From Nitrospinota bacterium (lineage in GTDB: Bacteria > JADFOP01 > DATKYB01): 27,625 bases of DNA. Positions 6,956 through 14,770 of the stretch are shown here, in pieces; the first letter of the stretch is position 1, and each line of letters begins with the position of its first letter. The position numbers were made by a program, and so were the translations under genes. The stretch spans positions 1-27,625 of the forward strand of contig DATKYB010000032.1 in NCBI GenBank assembly GCA_035528715.1. The letters are read 5' to 3'. The notes beneath the pieces were generated by a model. It was not told the DNA's origin, did not search any database, and saw only the letters and a list, made by a program, of their open reading frames with translations.

Positions 6956-8359
6956 ATGGAAAACGAGAATAAAAGTAATGGGGTGTTTAAAAGTTTTATA
7001 GAGCTTTTTACGTCTCTTAAAACAGCCATCTTTTTAATGATTCTTCTATCAGTAATCTCTATTGCAGGAACCCTTATTCCCCAAGCAAGAGAAGAAATGT
7101 TTTATATAAAGGAATATGGTTTTAATCTTTTTAGAATATTTAAATCATTAGGACTGACTGATTTATATCATAGCTGGTTCTTTATTTTACTTTTGTCCCT
7201 TCTTAACATAAATGTCTTTTTATGTTTTATAAAAAGATTAAATTGGAAGCTAGAAAATCTTAAAAAAGATAAAAATAGATATGCCACTGAAAAACTTATT
7301 AAGGGAATGAAGAATAGTGCTAAACTGGTATTCCCTGGAACATTATCCTGTGCTAAGGAGATTATTTTTGACAGGTTAGGGTCAAAAAGATTTAAAATAA
7401 AAGAAAAAATTTCAGGTGAGAGTGTTTCCATAGTGTCTTCAAAGGGGTTAATTGGACAGTTTGGTTCTGATGTTATTCATTTAAGCATCCTTATTATTAT
7501 TTTAGGAGCTTTTATTGGAACTGTGTTCGGTTTCAAGGATTTTATTATATTGAATGAGGGTGAAGAGAGGCATATTGCGCAGGGCGGTTTCAATTTAAGA
7601 TTGGATAAGTTTAATATAGAATTTTATAAAGACACATCAAAACCGAAAGATTATTTTAGTACTTTGGCAGTATTAGAAAATAATAAAGAAGTGCTTACAA
7701 AAACAATCGAAGTAAATGACCCTTTAAGGTATAAGGGGATTTGGTTTTATCAAAGCAGTTATGGCCAAGCATGGAGGGTTATTAAGAAGGCCGCCTTTAA
7801 GATAAAGGATAATAAAAAGAACGCTAAAGAGAAAATAGTAACCTTAGATTTTAATAAGGATTTTTCTCTTCCAGAATTAGGTTTAAAATTAAAGATGATT
7901 GATTTTGTAGCAGATTTTATATTTGATACAAATACAAAGCAGGTTTTTTCAAAAACTACTGAACACAGAAACCCTGCTGTTCTTTTGGAGGTTTATGAAA
8001 ATGGAAAGCTGACCTCAAGACCTTGGATATTTTTGAATTTTCCTGAGGCTCACTCTGTTCAAAGAAAAGATTCACGCTTTACTTTCCAGTTAGTTAATTA
8101 TAATCCAATACCCTTTAGTGGATTACAGGTTACGAAAGATCCAGGTGTCAATATTGTGTGGTTAGGATCTTTTTTATTGACATTGGGGATGATTCTGGCT
8201 TTTACGGTCTCTCATAAGAAACTCTGGTTTTTTTTAAAGGAGTCTCAAGGGAAAATAGTGATAATGATGGGTGGTTCTGTTAATAAGAACCAGCTTGGAT
8301 TTGAAAAAGAATTTTCAAGGATAACCGAAGATATGGACAGATCCTTGAAAGGTGACTGA
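6956..8359 (+). CDS. ccsB: Cytochrome c biogenesis protein ResB/CcsB (Ccs1)
   Basis: 467 residues from ATG 6956; the frame extends to TTG 6938 but that adds nothing conserved. The ResB domain is clear. A first membrane segment follows SFIELFTSLKTAIFL, then ISIAGTLIPQ. Further membrane segments lie near residues 70-90 and 170-190, and a fourth follows the large periplasmic domain (residues about 200-405) at PGVNIVWLGSFLLTLGMIL. NDPLRYKGIWFYQSSYG is a typical family segment. With CcsA it forms the System II haem channel and cytochrome c synthetase, delivering haem to CXXCH apocytochromes outside the inner membrane. ccsA follows after 31 bases, so they are co-transcribed and translationally close. 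Confidence 0.92.
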   Translation: MENENKSNGVFKSFIELFTSLKTAIFLMILLSVISIAGTLIPQAREEMFYIKEYGFNLFRIFKSLGLTDLYHSWFFILLLSLLNINVFLCFIKRLNWKLENLKKDKNRYATEKLIKGMKNSAKLVFPGTLSCAKEIIFDRLGSKRFKIKEKISGESVSIVSSKGLIGQFGSDVIHLSILIIILGAFIGTVFGFKDFIILNEGEERHIAQGGFNLRLDKFNIEFYKDTSKPKDYFSTLAVLENNKEVLTKTIEVNDPLRYKGIWFYQSSYGQAWRVIKKAAFKIKDNKKNAKEKIVTLDFNKDFSLPELGLKLKMIDFVADFIFDTNTKQVFSKTTEHRNPAVLLEVYENGKLTSRPWIFLNFPEAHSVQRKDSRFTFQLVNYNPIPFSGLQVTKDPGVNIVWLGSFLLTLGMILAFTVSHKKLWFFLKESQGKIVIMMGGSVNKNQLGFEKEFSRITEDMDRSLKGD

Positions 8360-8390
8360 TATATAAATTGTATGATTGAGGAGTTATATA

Positions 8391-9218
8391 ATGCTTTATT
8401 CAGAGATTTTATTTAGTGCTACATTATGGTTCTATCTTTTTTCTACCCTTTTTTATACCGGTTACTTGATTTTCAGAAAGAGGGAAGTAGGGCAGCTGGC
8501 TACAGCCACTGCAGTTATTGGATTAATTATTAATACATTATCTCTGATCTTTAGGTATGTAGAGTCCCAGCATGCTCCCTTTTCCAATCAATTTGAATCA
8601 CTGGTATTTTTCGCCTGGTCTATTATTCTGATATATCTTATTTTTGAGTTTAAATATAAGATAAAAGCACTAGGGGTATGTATTGTCTTTTTTGGATTTC
8701 TTTCAATAGCAGTTGCATCCCTTCTTCCTTATAGATATCAAGCTATAGAGCCCTTGGTACCAGCTCTTCAGAGCTATTGGCTTCATATTCATGTTATTTC
8801 TACATTTTTAGGGTATGCGGGCTTTACTGCGTCCTTTGGGATAAGTATCGTCTATTTATTGAAAGACAGTGTTAAAGAAGAAAAACCAGAATCATTTTTT
8901 TCAAACTTCCCCGAACTCGATATACTAGATGATTTGAGTTATAAATCTATAGCTCTGGGTTTTCCCTTTTTAACCATAGGAATTATAACCGGGGCGATCT
9001 GGGCAAATTACGCCTGGGGATCTTATTGGAGTTGGGACCCTAAGGAGACATGGTCATTGATAACATGGTTTATCTACGCTGCTTATCTCCATTCCAGGAT
9101 AACAAAGAACTGGAGAGGAAGAAGGTCATCTCTCCTTTCTATAATAGGCTATACTTCAGTTCTCTTTACCTATTTTGGGGTGAATTTTATCTTATCAGGG
9201 CTTCATTCCTACGCTTAA
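8391..9218 (+). CDS. ccsA: Cytochrome c biogenesis protein CcsA/ResC
   Basis: 275 residues from ATG 8391, which has GAGGAG at 8379-8384. The frame can be read from TTG 8376 but that would run through this ribosome binding site. About eight membrane segments are visible. The haem-handling WWD motif is complete (WGSYWSWDPKETWSLITW, residues about 208-225). Flanking conserved histidines are in WLHIHV and the C-terminal GLHSY. CcsA presents haem on the periplasmic side as part of the CcsBA synthetase. CcmF and NrfE share the WWD domain but are over twice this length, so CcsA is the right member. Confidence 0.94.
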   Translation: MLYSEILFSATLWFYLFSTLFYTGYLIFRKREVGQLATATAVIGLIINTLSLIFRYVESQHAPFSNQFESLVFFAWSIILIYLIFEFKYKIKALGVCIVFFGFLSIAVASLLPYRYQAIEPLVPALQSYWLHIHVISTFLGYAGFTASFGISIVYLLKDSVKEEKPESFFSNFPELDILDDLSYKSIALGFPFLTIGIITGAIWANYAWGSYWSWDPKETWSLITWFIYAAYLHSRITKNWRGRRSSLLSIIGYTSVLFTYFGVNFILSGLHSYA

Positions 9219-9263
9219 AAGTTCTTAAACATAAGCTTTCATATAACAGATAAGACAAGCAAT

Positions 9264-10250
9264 ATGATTAACAGAAAAGTCATCATTGTTTTAGTGTTTT
9301 TAGTTATAGCCATTTTTTTTCTTCAATGGTTAAAAAAAGAGAGATTTAAACCACCCATTCCAGGAAATCCTGCCCCTGAATTTTCTTTTAAAAACTTAGA
9401 GGGGCAAGTTGTAGATCTAAAAGATTTTAGGGAGAAGGTAGTTTTGTTAAATATCTGGGCTACTTGGTGCAAGCCCTGCAGAGACGAGCTTCCTTCTATG
9501 GAATTATTATACAGGAAATTAAAGGATAGGGGATTTGAGATATTGGCTGTAAGTATAGATAAAGACAGTAGTATAGTAAAACCTTTTGTAGAAGAACTTG
9601 GCCTCACCTTTCCTGTATTGCTTGATCCCAAAGGGAAGATTACTCGTTTATATAGAACCATAGGTATTCCAGAAAACTATATTATTGATAAGAGAGGTAT
9701 AATAAAAGAAAAAATTATAGGAGCAAGAGATTGGCTCAGCAAGACTTATGTGGATTCGTTAAGCCAATTATTAGAAGAAGAAAAGGAGAAAGAATCATTT
9801 TTTCAAAAGTTGAAGATTGAAAGTCTTAAAATAAAGAGGGCCCCTGATTTTACTCTAAAAGATATAAACAAAAAGGAGGTTAGTCTCAAGGATTTTAGAG
9901 GGAAGGTAGTTCTCCTTAATTTTTGGGCAACATGGTGTGATCCTTGTACGGATGAGATGCCATCTATGGAAGGTCTTTATCAAAGATTTCAAAATAAAGG
10001 TTTTGTTGTCTTAGCAGTAAATTACCTTGAGAGAAGAGAGAAGGTAAGAAAATTTGTTGAAAAAAATAAATTTACTTTTACTGTTCTATTAGACCCCTAT
10101 GGAAAAACATTAAGCTCTTATGGGATTTGGTCAATACCTGTTAATTTTATCATTGACAAACAGGGTTTTTTGCTTGGGAGAGCTATTGGACCAAGAGACT
10201 GGTATAGCAAAGAGACAAGAGAGTTGATAGACTATCTTTTAAGAAATTAA
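9264..10250 (+). CDS. Membrane-anchored protein with two TlpA/ResA thioredoxin domains
   Basis: 328 residues. An N-terminal membrane anchor (about residues 5-22) is followed by two complete thioredoxin-like domains. The first (about 33-170) has its redox site WCKPC with C69 and C72 and a cis-proline segment GIPENYIID. The second (about 190-326) has WCDPC with C225 and C228 and SIPVNFIID. The two are near repeats of each other: both carry VVLLN-WATWC, DEMPSME or DELPSME, and end in a GPRDW or GARDW motif. ResA/TlpA proteins keep apocytochrome CXXCH cysteines reduced for haem attachment, using electrons from CcdA. The place right after ccsBA, facing ccdA, supports that role. Most family members have a single domain. 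The start ATG 9264 has no strong Shine-Dalgarno site. Confidence 0.88.
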   Translation: MINRKVIIVLVFLVIAIFFLQWLKKERFKPPIPGNPAPEFSFKNLEGQVVDLKDFREKVVLLNIWATWCKPCRDELPSMELLYRKLKDRGFEILAVSIDKDSSIVKPFVEELGLTFPVLLDPKGKITRLYRTIGIPENYIIDKRGIIKEKIIGARDWLSKTYVDSLSQLLEEEKEKESFFQKLKIESLKIKRAPDFTLKDINKKEVSLKDFRGKVVLLNFWATWCDPCTDEMPSMEGLYQRFQNKGFVVLAVNYLERREKVRKFVEKNKFTFTVLLDPYGKTLSSYGIWSIPVNFIIDKQGFLLGRAIGPRDWYSKETRELIDYLLRN

Positions 10251-10312
10251 TTTTTGATGATAAGGAATCGTTAATCGTCGTTTAACGAAATAGAGTGTAA
10301 GAATATAATAGG

Positions 10313-10339
10313 ACTAATTTACTGTAAATTTCTATTAGT
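10313..10339. repeat. A/T-rich hairpin between convergent tlpA and ccdA genes
   Basis: ACTAAT (10313-10318) pairs with ATTAGT (10334-10339) around an inner TTTAC/GTAAA stem. A second small dyad, CGTTAA/TTAACG, lies at 10269-10287. Neither is followed by a proper T-run, so a terminator role for either converging transcript is only possible. Confidence 0.3.
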
Positions 10340-10342
10340 AAC

Positions 10343-11080
10343 TCAGATCAACTTCCAGAGCCATTCTGGCGTTAATGAACTGGCGAAGCTGTTTAGTATA
10401 GTAATGTAATCGGTAAAGAGTAGTATCCCCAAGATAATCAGTATAACCCCAGAAACGATATGTACTATATTGATATATCTTTTGAAAACTTTAAAAAAGT
10501 TAAAAAAGACATCTATTGCGAGTGAACTGAGAAAAAAAGGGATTGCCAAACCGAGTGAGTATGCAACGAGCAAAATAATTCCGGTTTTAATGCTTTCTGA
10601 AACACTAGCCAAGATCAATATTGAGCCCAATATTGGACCCACACAAGGAGACCAGCCGATACCAAAAGAAGCCCCGACTAAAACAGAACCTAAGTAACTA
10701 AAACGCTTTTGTTTAATATGGAATTGTCTGTGCTGCATGAGAAACTTGACTTTTAATAAACCTGATATATAAAGTCCAAATAAAATGATTAATAAGCCGC
10801 CGGTTTTTTTTAGGATTTCTTGATAATTTAACAAAAAGCTTCCAACAAAACTGAAGGATGCCCCCAAGCTGATAAATACCAAAAAAAAACCTGTGATAAA
10901 AAAAATTGAATTTAGAATAATTACTTTTCTATTCTTCTTAGAGTCTTGAAAATCCTCTATGGAGAGCCCAGAAATAAATGATAGATATGATGGGAATAAG
11001 GGGAGGACACATGGTGAAAGAAAAGAGATTAAGCCTGCCCATAGCGCTATGAAAATTGAGATTTGTCCTGAGTTTTCCAT
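10343..11080 (-). CDS. ccdA: Cytochrome c biogenesis thiol-disulfide transporter CcdA
   Basis: A 245-residue membrane protein with six hydrophobic segments, the usual CcdA size. It carries reducing equivalents from cytoplasmic thioredoxin across the inner membrane to periplasmic thioredoxin-like proteins. Both half-repeats hold their conserved cysteine in a proline context: LSPCVLPLFPSYLS (C24) and GWSPCVGPILGS (C146). It lies convergent to the double TlpA-domain gene, its likely partner, completing the System II set. A small hairpin followed by T residues (minus strand, 11123-11101) sits 20-43 bases before the start codon and might affect expression. Confidence 0.93.
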   Translation of the reverse strand: MENSGQISIFIALWAGLISFLSPCVLPLFPSYLSFISGLSIEDFQDSKKNRKVIILNSIFFITGFFLVFISLGASFSFVGSFLLNYQEILKKTGGLLIILFGLYISGLLKVKFLMQHRQFHIKQKRFSYLGSVLVGASFGIGWSPCVGPILGSILILASVSESIKTGIILLVAYSLGLAIPFFLSSLAIDVFFNFFKVFKRYINIVHIVSGVILIILGILLFTDYITILNSFASSLTPEWLWKLI

Positions 11081-11160
11081 ATATTTTACTTAAACAATAC
11101 AAAAACCCTATAGAAGAAGGGTTAATAACTAATAATCACCAACTTATTTGGTATTTTTTC

Positions 11161-11189
11161 TTGACCGTAAAATAGGTGATTGATATAAT
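11161..11189 (+). promoter_or_regulatory. Promoter of the TPR-argS-SPOR operon
   Basis: -35 TTGACC (11161-11166) and -10 TATAAT (11184-11189) with a 17-base spacer, start expected near 11196. An inverted repeat, AATCACC (11134-11140) and GGTGATT (11175-11181), overlaps the spacer and is a possible operator. Just before the promoter, ACCAA/TTGGT plus six T (11138-11159) looks like a small terminator. Confidence 0.65.
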
Positions 11190-11224
11190 TTTTTCCGTTT
11201 GAATATTAAATCAGAAAGAAAGCT

Positions 11225-11884
11225 ATGTCAAATATTGATTATTCTCATACAAATAAAAAAGGGCTTTTTACTTATATAAAAGAAATTTTCTATTTCTTAA
11301 AAGATAACAAAAATAAAAAAGTGAGAAAACACTTCCGGTCAGGGATGAATTGTATTCAAAAAGAAGATTTTCAAAAGGCAATAGAAGAATTTAAAAAAGT
11401 GATTAAAATAAAATCAGATCACTTCTTAGCGCGTGTTTATCTTGCAAGACTCTATCGTCTTAAAGGGGAAAATTTGAAGGCTTTCAAAGAGTATTCTTAT
11501 GCACAAAAGATAAATCTTTTTAGATATAAGACATATAATCTTATGAATGAACATGTGAAATTGACCCGTCTTTATAAAGACAAGGGGTTTTTGGATGAGG
11601 TTGCAGATAATTTGGAGAGATGTGCTAAAAATTTAACAGAGGCGGCCAGAAGAATGAATCGAGCTGCTAAGAAACAGCACAGTGCTACTGAGAAATTAAC
11701 AAATATTAATAAGAAGTTTAAGATAAAAAGTTTGGATGTAAAAAAATTGGATATCAAGATCGGGGAGTTCGGTGACTTTAAGGATATGGATGAATATATA
11801 AAATTTTTGACTTTAACCCCTATTACTGAAGAGGAAAAAAAGAACACAGATTGGGATGAGGTTATTTCGAAGATTTTAGAATAA
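11225..11884 (+). CDS. TPR protein of unknown function
   Basis: A 219-residue, very lysine-rich protein that I do not recognise beyond its repeats. Residues of about 36-105 form two or three tetratricopeptide repeats (GMNCIQKEDFQKAIEEFKKV is one). Residues of about 118-165 are predicted helical and charged (NLERCAKNLTEAARRMNRAA), and the tail is acidic. No signal peptide or membrane segment is seen, so it is probably cytoplasmic. It is the first gene after a good promoter and sits 41 bases before argS, followed by a SPOR gene. TPR domains mediate protein contacts; nothing in the sequence identifies the partner. Confidence 0.7.
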   Translation: MSNIDYSHTNKKGLFTYIKEIFYFLKDNKNKKVRKHFRSGMNCIQKEDFQKAIEEFKKVIKIKSDHFLARVYLARLYRLKGENLKAFKEYSYAQKINLFRYKTYNLMNEHVKLTRLYKDKGFLDEVADNLERCAKNLTEAARRMNRAAKKQHSATEKLTNINKKFKIKSLDVKKLDIKIGEFGDFKDMDEYIKFLTLTPITEEEKKNTDWDEVISKILE

Positions 11885-11925
11885 AATGATACGGAAATTA
11901 AAGTTGAGTATATCAAGAGGAAAAT

Positions 11926-13590
11926 GTGAAGAAAATTTTAGAAAATCTCTTAATTTCTGCTCTAAAGAAATTGAGGGAAACAGAAGAGTTGAGATTGCAG
12001 GAAATTCCTCCTATTATAATAGAGAGGCCAAAGATCGAGAAGCACGGAGATTTGGCCACTAACCTTCCGTTAGTATTAGCCCCTAAAGAACGCAAGCCCC
12101 CTTTACAAATAGCAGAACTCATTTTAAAGCAATTGAATAGAGAGCAGACTATTTTTTCGAAGATAGAAGTCGCAAAACCAGGTTTTATTAATTTTTGCTT
12201 CAAGACAGATTTTTTATATCAAAAATTAAAAAGTATTGAAAAGGAAGGTCCACTTTTTGGCTCAGAAGATATAGGGAAAAATATCAAGGTTCAAATAGAG
12301 TTTGTAAGTGCAAACCCCACTGGACCCTTACATATCGGACATGGAAGGGGCGCAGCTATAGGCGATGTCTTGGCTAATCTTTTATCTCGGATAGGCTTCC
12401 ATGTTGAGAAGGAATATTACATAAATGACGTAGGTGTTCAGATGGAACTGTTAGGTAAATCGGTCTATATTCGCTATCAACAGCTACTCGGTCAAGACAT
12501 ACCCTTTATTGAGAATGGATACAAAGGGGATTATATTTCTGATATTGCAAAAGAGATTATATTAAAAAAGGGAGATAAATTTTTGCAGAAAAAAGAAGGA
12601 GAAGTATTGCCCTTCTTTACTGAGTTTTCCTCATGCTTTATTTTAAACGGGATTAAAAAAGACTTAGAAGATTTTGGTGTTACGTTTGACAGTTGGTTCA
12701 GTGAAAAGAGTCTTTTTGATAAAGGAGATGTTAATAAGGTTATAAATTGGTTAAAAGATTCTCATCTTGCATACAACAAGGATGGAGCTCTGTGGTTAAA
12801 ATCGAGCAAATTTAAAGATGAAAAGGATCGAGTAATCATTAAGGCAAATGGTGAATATACATATTTTGCTTCTGATATAGCCTATCACAAAAAAAAATTT
12901 GAAAGAGGCTTTAAAAAAATAATTGATATCTGGGGTGCAGACCATCATGGTTATGTACCCAGAATGAAAGCAATCATAGAAGGCATGGGATATCATCCTG
13001 AATCGTTTAAGATTATTCTCGTCCAATTGGTAAATCTACTTCGAGGCGGCGAAGTCGTTTCCATGTCAACTCGAAGCGGAGAGTTTGTTACTCTTTCTGA
13101 AGTTATTAAGGAAGTTGGAAGGGACGCTGCAAGGTTCTTTTTTTTAATGCGACACTCTGATAGCCATCTTGATTTTGATCTAGAGTTGGCAAAAAAGCAA
13201 TCAAATGAGAATCCTGTCTATTATGTACAGTATGCACATGCAAGGATTTGTAGTGTGTTCAGAATAGCAAAAGAGAGAGGAATAGATATTCCTTCTGGAG
13301 ATAAGGTAGACTTTACATTATTAAGACTTCTTGAAGAGATTAAAATAATAAAACAGATATTGTGGTTTTCTGATATTATTAAAGAAAGTGCTATTAATCT
13401 TGAGCCTCACAGACTTGTTTTTTATTTACAGGAACTTGCTGGAGTTTTTCACAGTTATTATAACAAACACAGAATCATCTCTGATGATAGAAATCTTACC
13501 CTTTCCAGGCTAGCACTGATTAAGACGATCCAAAAGGTTTTGAGAGATTCCTTTGGTATTTTAGGAATCAATGCTCCTGAAAAGATGTAG
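11926..13590 (+). CDS. argS: Arginyl-tRNA synthetase
   Basis: 554 residues, normal for bacterial ArgRS, starting at GTG 11926 with AGAGG at 11916-11920. The enzyme charges tRNA-Arg in the cytoplasm. The N-terminal Add1 domain (to about 110) recognises the tRNA D-loop. The class I signature is FVSANPTGPLHIGHGRG near residue 130. ArgRS enzymes often have a divergent KMSKS loop; here it reads VVSMSTRSGEFVTL. IWGADHHGYVPRMKA is another family landmark. The C-terminal DALR anticodon-binding domain includes NPVYYVQYAHARI just before it. It lies between a TPR gene and a SPOR gene in one operon. Confidence 0.97.
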   Translation: MKKILENLLISALKKLRETEELRLQEIPPIIIERPKIEKHGDLATNLPLVLAPKERKPPLQIAELILKQLNREQTIFSKIEVAKPGFINFCFKTDFLYQKLKSIEKEGPLFGSEDIGKNIKVQIEFVSANPTGPLHIGHGRGAAIGDVLANLLSRIGFHVEKEYYINDVGVQMELLGKSVYIRYQQLLGQDIPFIENGYKGDYISDIAKEIILKKGDKFLQKKEGEVLPFFTEFSSCFILNGIKKDLEDFGVTFDSWFSEKSLFDKGDVNKVINWLKDSHLAYNKDGALWLKSSKFKDEKDRVIIKANGEYTYFASDIAYHKKKFERGFKKIIDIWGADHHGYVPRMKAIIEGMGYHPESFKIILVQLVNLLRGGEVVSMSTRSGEFVTLSEVIKEVGRDAARFFFLMRHSDSHLDFDLELAKKQSNENPVYYVQYAHARICSVFRIAKERGIDIPSGDKVDFTLLRLLEEIKIIKQILWFSDIIKESAINLEPHRLVFYLQELAGVFHSYYNKHRIISDDRNLTLSRLALIKTIQKVLRDSFGILGINAPEKM

Positions 13591-13608
13591 AAAGTTAAAG
13601 AGGTCACT

Positions 13609-14160
13609 TTGAGAAAATTCAAGAAAAAATCAAATATATACTCGATCTTTGGTCTTATTTTATGTGGTATTTTTATAATTTTTATTGGAATTTTAATAGG
13701 AAACAAAGATAGAAGTAATAAAACAGTCCTCGTAAAACCTAAAATTGAACAAAACACTCAATCACCTCAAGATAATCAAATTGTATCTGGAAATAGAAAT
13801 AAGTTAAAAGATACAGATCAAATCAAAGAAAAATTTACCTTTTATAAGACATTATCAGATGAGGGTAAATCTATCAAAAAGGAGAGTGAAAATATAGACA
13901 ATATAATAAAGAGAGATGAAAAGGCTTTTACAGTTCAGGCTGGTTCATTTAAGAGAGAATCTGAGGCCTTGAAATTTAAGTCGATGCTAAAGGAAAAGGG
14001 TTATAATGTTTATATTGTAAACTTTAATGATTCTGAGGGAATTTTATGGTATAGAGTAAGGATTGGAAGCTATAATAGCAAGCAGGAGGCTTATAATATT
14101 GCAGAAAAAATAGAGAAAAACGAAGGTCTTTCAACATTTGTTACCGAAAAATCAAAATAA
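13609..14160 (+). CDS. SPOR-domain membrane protein
   Basis: 183 residues starting at TTG 13609 with AGAGGT just upstream. A short basic cytoplasmic tail precedes one membrane segment (about residues 10-32). A variable hydrophilic linker follows, then a C-terminal SPOR domain from about 103 to 180 (FTVQAGSFKRESEALKFKSM, ending YRVRIGSYNSKQEA). SPOR domains bind peptidoglycan strands stripped of stem peptides, usually at the division septum. The bitopic layout resembles FtsN and DedD. It starts 18 bases after argS. An exact functional match to FtsN is not shown. Confidence 0.85.
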   Translation: MRKFKKKSNIYSIFGLILCGIFIIFIGILIGNKDRSNKTVLVKPKIEQNTQSPQDNQIVSGNRNKLKDTDQIKEKFTFYKTLSDEGKSIKKESENIDNIIKRDEKAFTVQAGSFKRESEALKFKSMLKEKGYNVYIVNFNDSEGILWYRVRIGSYNSKQEAYNIAEKIEKNEGLSTFVTEKSK

Positions 14161-14198
14161 CTTTTAAGGCGATTATAAAAGAAAGGAGGTGAAAAAAT

Positions 14199-14348
14199 AT
14201 GACAGAAGCTTATTGTGTTAAGTGCAAGGCTAAAAAGGTTATGGTGGATGAAAAGAAGGTTACGATGAAGAACAAGCGTGATGCAATGAAGGGCAAGTGT
14301 CCTGATTGTGGCACGGGTATGTTTAAAATTTTAGGTATGACAAAATGA
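14199..14348 (+). CDS. Small zinc-ribbon protein (DUF5679-like), 49 residues
   Basis: A short gene with a near-perfect Shine-Dalgarno sequence (AAAGGAGGTG at 14182-14191) eight bases before ATG 14199. The protein starts MTEAYCVKCKAKKVM and later has GKCPDCGTGMFKILG. The two CxxC pairs, C6/C9 and C34/C37, would hold one zinc ion. The sequence closely resembles the DUF5679 family, found in many bacteria and lacking an established function. It follows the SPOR gene by 38 bases and is probably the last gene of the argS operon. The high lysine content would allow nucleic acid contact, but that is speculation. Confidence 0.88.
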   Translation: MTEAYCVKCKAKKVMVDEKKVTMKNKRDAMKGKCPDCGTGMFKILGMTK

Positions 14349-14370
14349 TTTTATAACCTTTAATTATATC

Positions 14371-14493
14371 AAAGGACAAAATATTGTAGTGAAAGGGGGT
14401 GAAAAAGTAATAAGAGGTGTTTTAAAAGAAACAGTATTAAGTCACCAAAATAGCCGAATTATTTAGTAAAATATGGCAAGGTTGTCCTTTTTT
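14371..14493 (+). ncRNA. Possible structured RNA or long terminator
   Basis: AAAGGACAA (14371-14379) pairs perfectly with TTGTCCTTT (14482-14490), which is followed by further T residues. The enclosed region has smaller candidate pairings (GGTG/CACC and GTTT/AAAC). It begins 22 bases after the zinc-ribbon gene. It matches no riboswitch class that I can recognise. Confidence 0.3.
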
Positions 14494-14525
14494 ACCTAAA
14501 AAAATTTTTTATCTCTAAAAATAAA

Positions 14526-14544
14526 GGCAATATTGCCGTTTTTT
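14526..14544 (+). terminator. Palindrome hairpin with T-run
   Basis: The perfect 12-base palindrome GGCAATATTGCC (14526-14537) is followed by G and six T. As RNA it gives only a 4-bp stem around ATAT, or an extended one using the flanking AAA/TTT. It may act as a weak terminator or as a protein site. Confidence 0.4.
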
Positions 14545-14611
14545 AGGATAATTTGTAAATAGCTATTTTTCATATTTTAAATCAATTATTTGAATTAAAA
14601 TTACTTTTTTC

Positions 14612-14638
14612 TTGACATATAAAGAATAATCTTATAAT
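14612..14638 (+). promoter_or_regulatory. Candidate distal promoter of the hdr-glt operon with overlapping dyad
   Basis: -35 TTGACA (14612-14617) and -10 TATAAT (14633-14638) are perfect, but the spacer is short at 15 bases. AATAATCTTAT (14625-14635) and ATAAGGTTATT (14646-14656) form an 11-base dyad with one mismatch across the -10 and start site, a likely operator position. Short spacing plus an operator would suit an activator-dependent promoter. Confidence 0.5.
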
Positions 14639-14657
14639 TATTATCATAAGGTTATTA

Positions 14658-14671
14658 GGCAATTAATTGCC
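14658..14671. repeat. Perfect palindrome GGCAATTAATTGCC
   Basis: A 14-base perfect palindrome just downstream of the predicted start of the distal promoter. Its half-site GGCAAT is shared with the palindrome at 14526-14537. Confidence 0.6.
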
Positions 14672-14710
14672 GTATAATAATTAGAACAGATTAACAAAAA
14701 ATTAACACTT

Positions 14711-14757
14711 AAAATCTCCTAAGGGAATAAGAGTTTTGAGCTTGTATGGAGATTTTT
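14711..14757 (+). terminator. Terminator-like hairpin in the hdr-glt leader
   Basis: AAAATCTCC (14711-14719) pairs with GGAGATTTT (14748-14756), a 9-bp stem with a 28-base loop running directly into a T-run. It would stop transcripts from the distal promoter before the first gene at 14803, so it could be an attenuator. Confidence 0.45.
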
Positions 14758-14770
14758 TTAGTATTATAAT
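14742..14770 (+). promoter_or_regulatory. Candidate proximal promoter of the hdr-glt operon
   Basis: TTGTAT (14742-14747), 17 bases, then TATAAT (14765-14770). The start near 14777 leaves a 26-base leader to ATG 14803 and bypasses the upstream hairpin. Confidence 0.5.

Noticed and set aside
9050-9253. 67-codon frame overlapping the end of ccsA
   Set aside because: It lies in another frame of the conserved ccsA C-terminus and has no homology or ribosome binding site.
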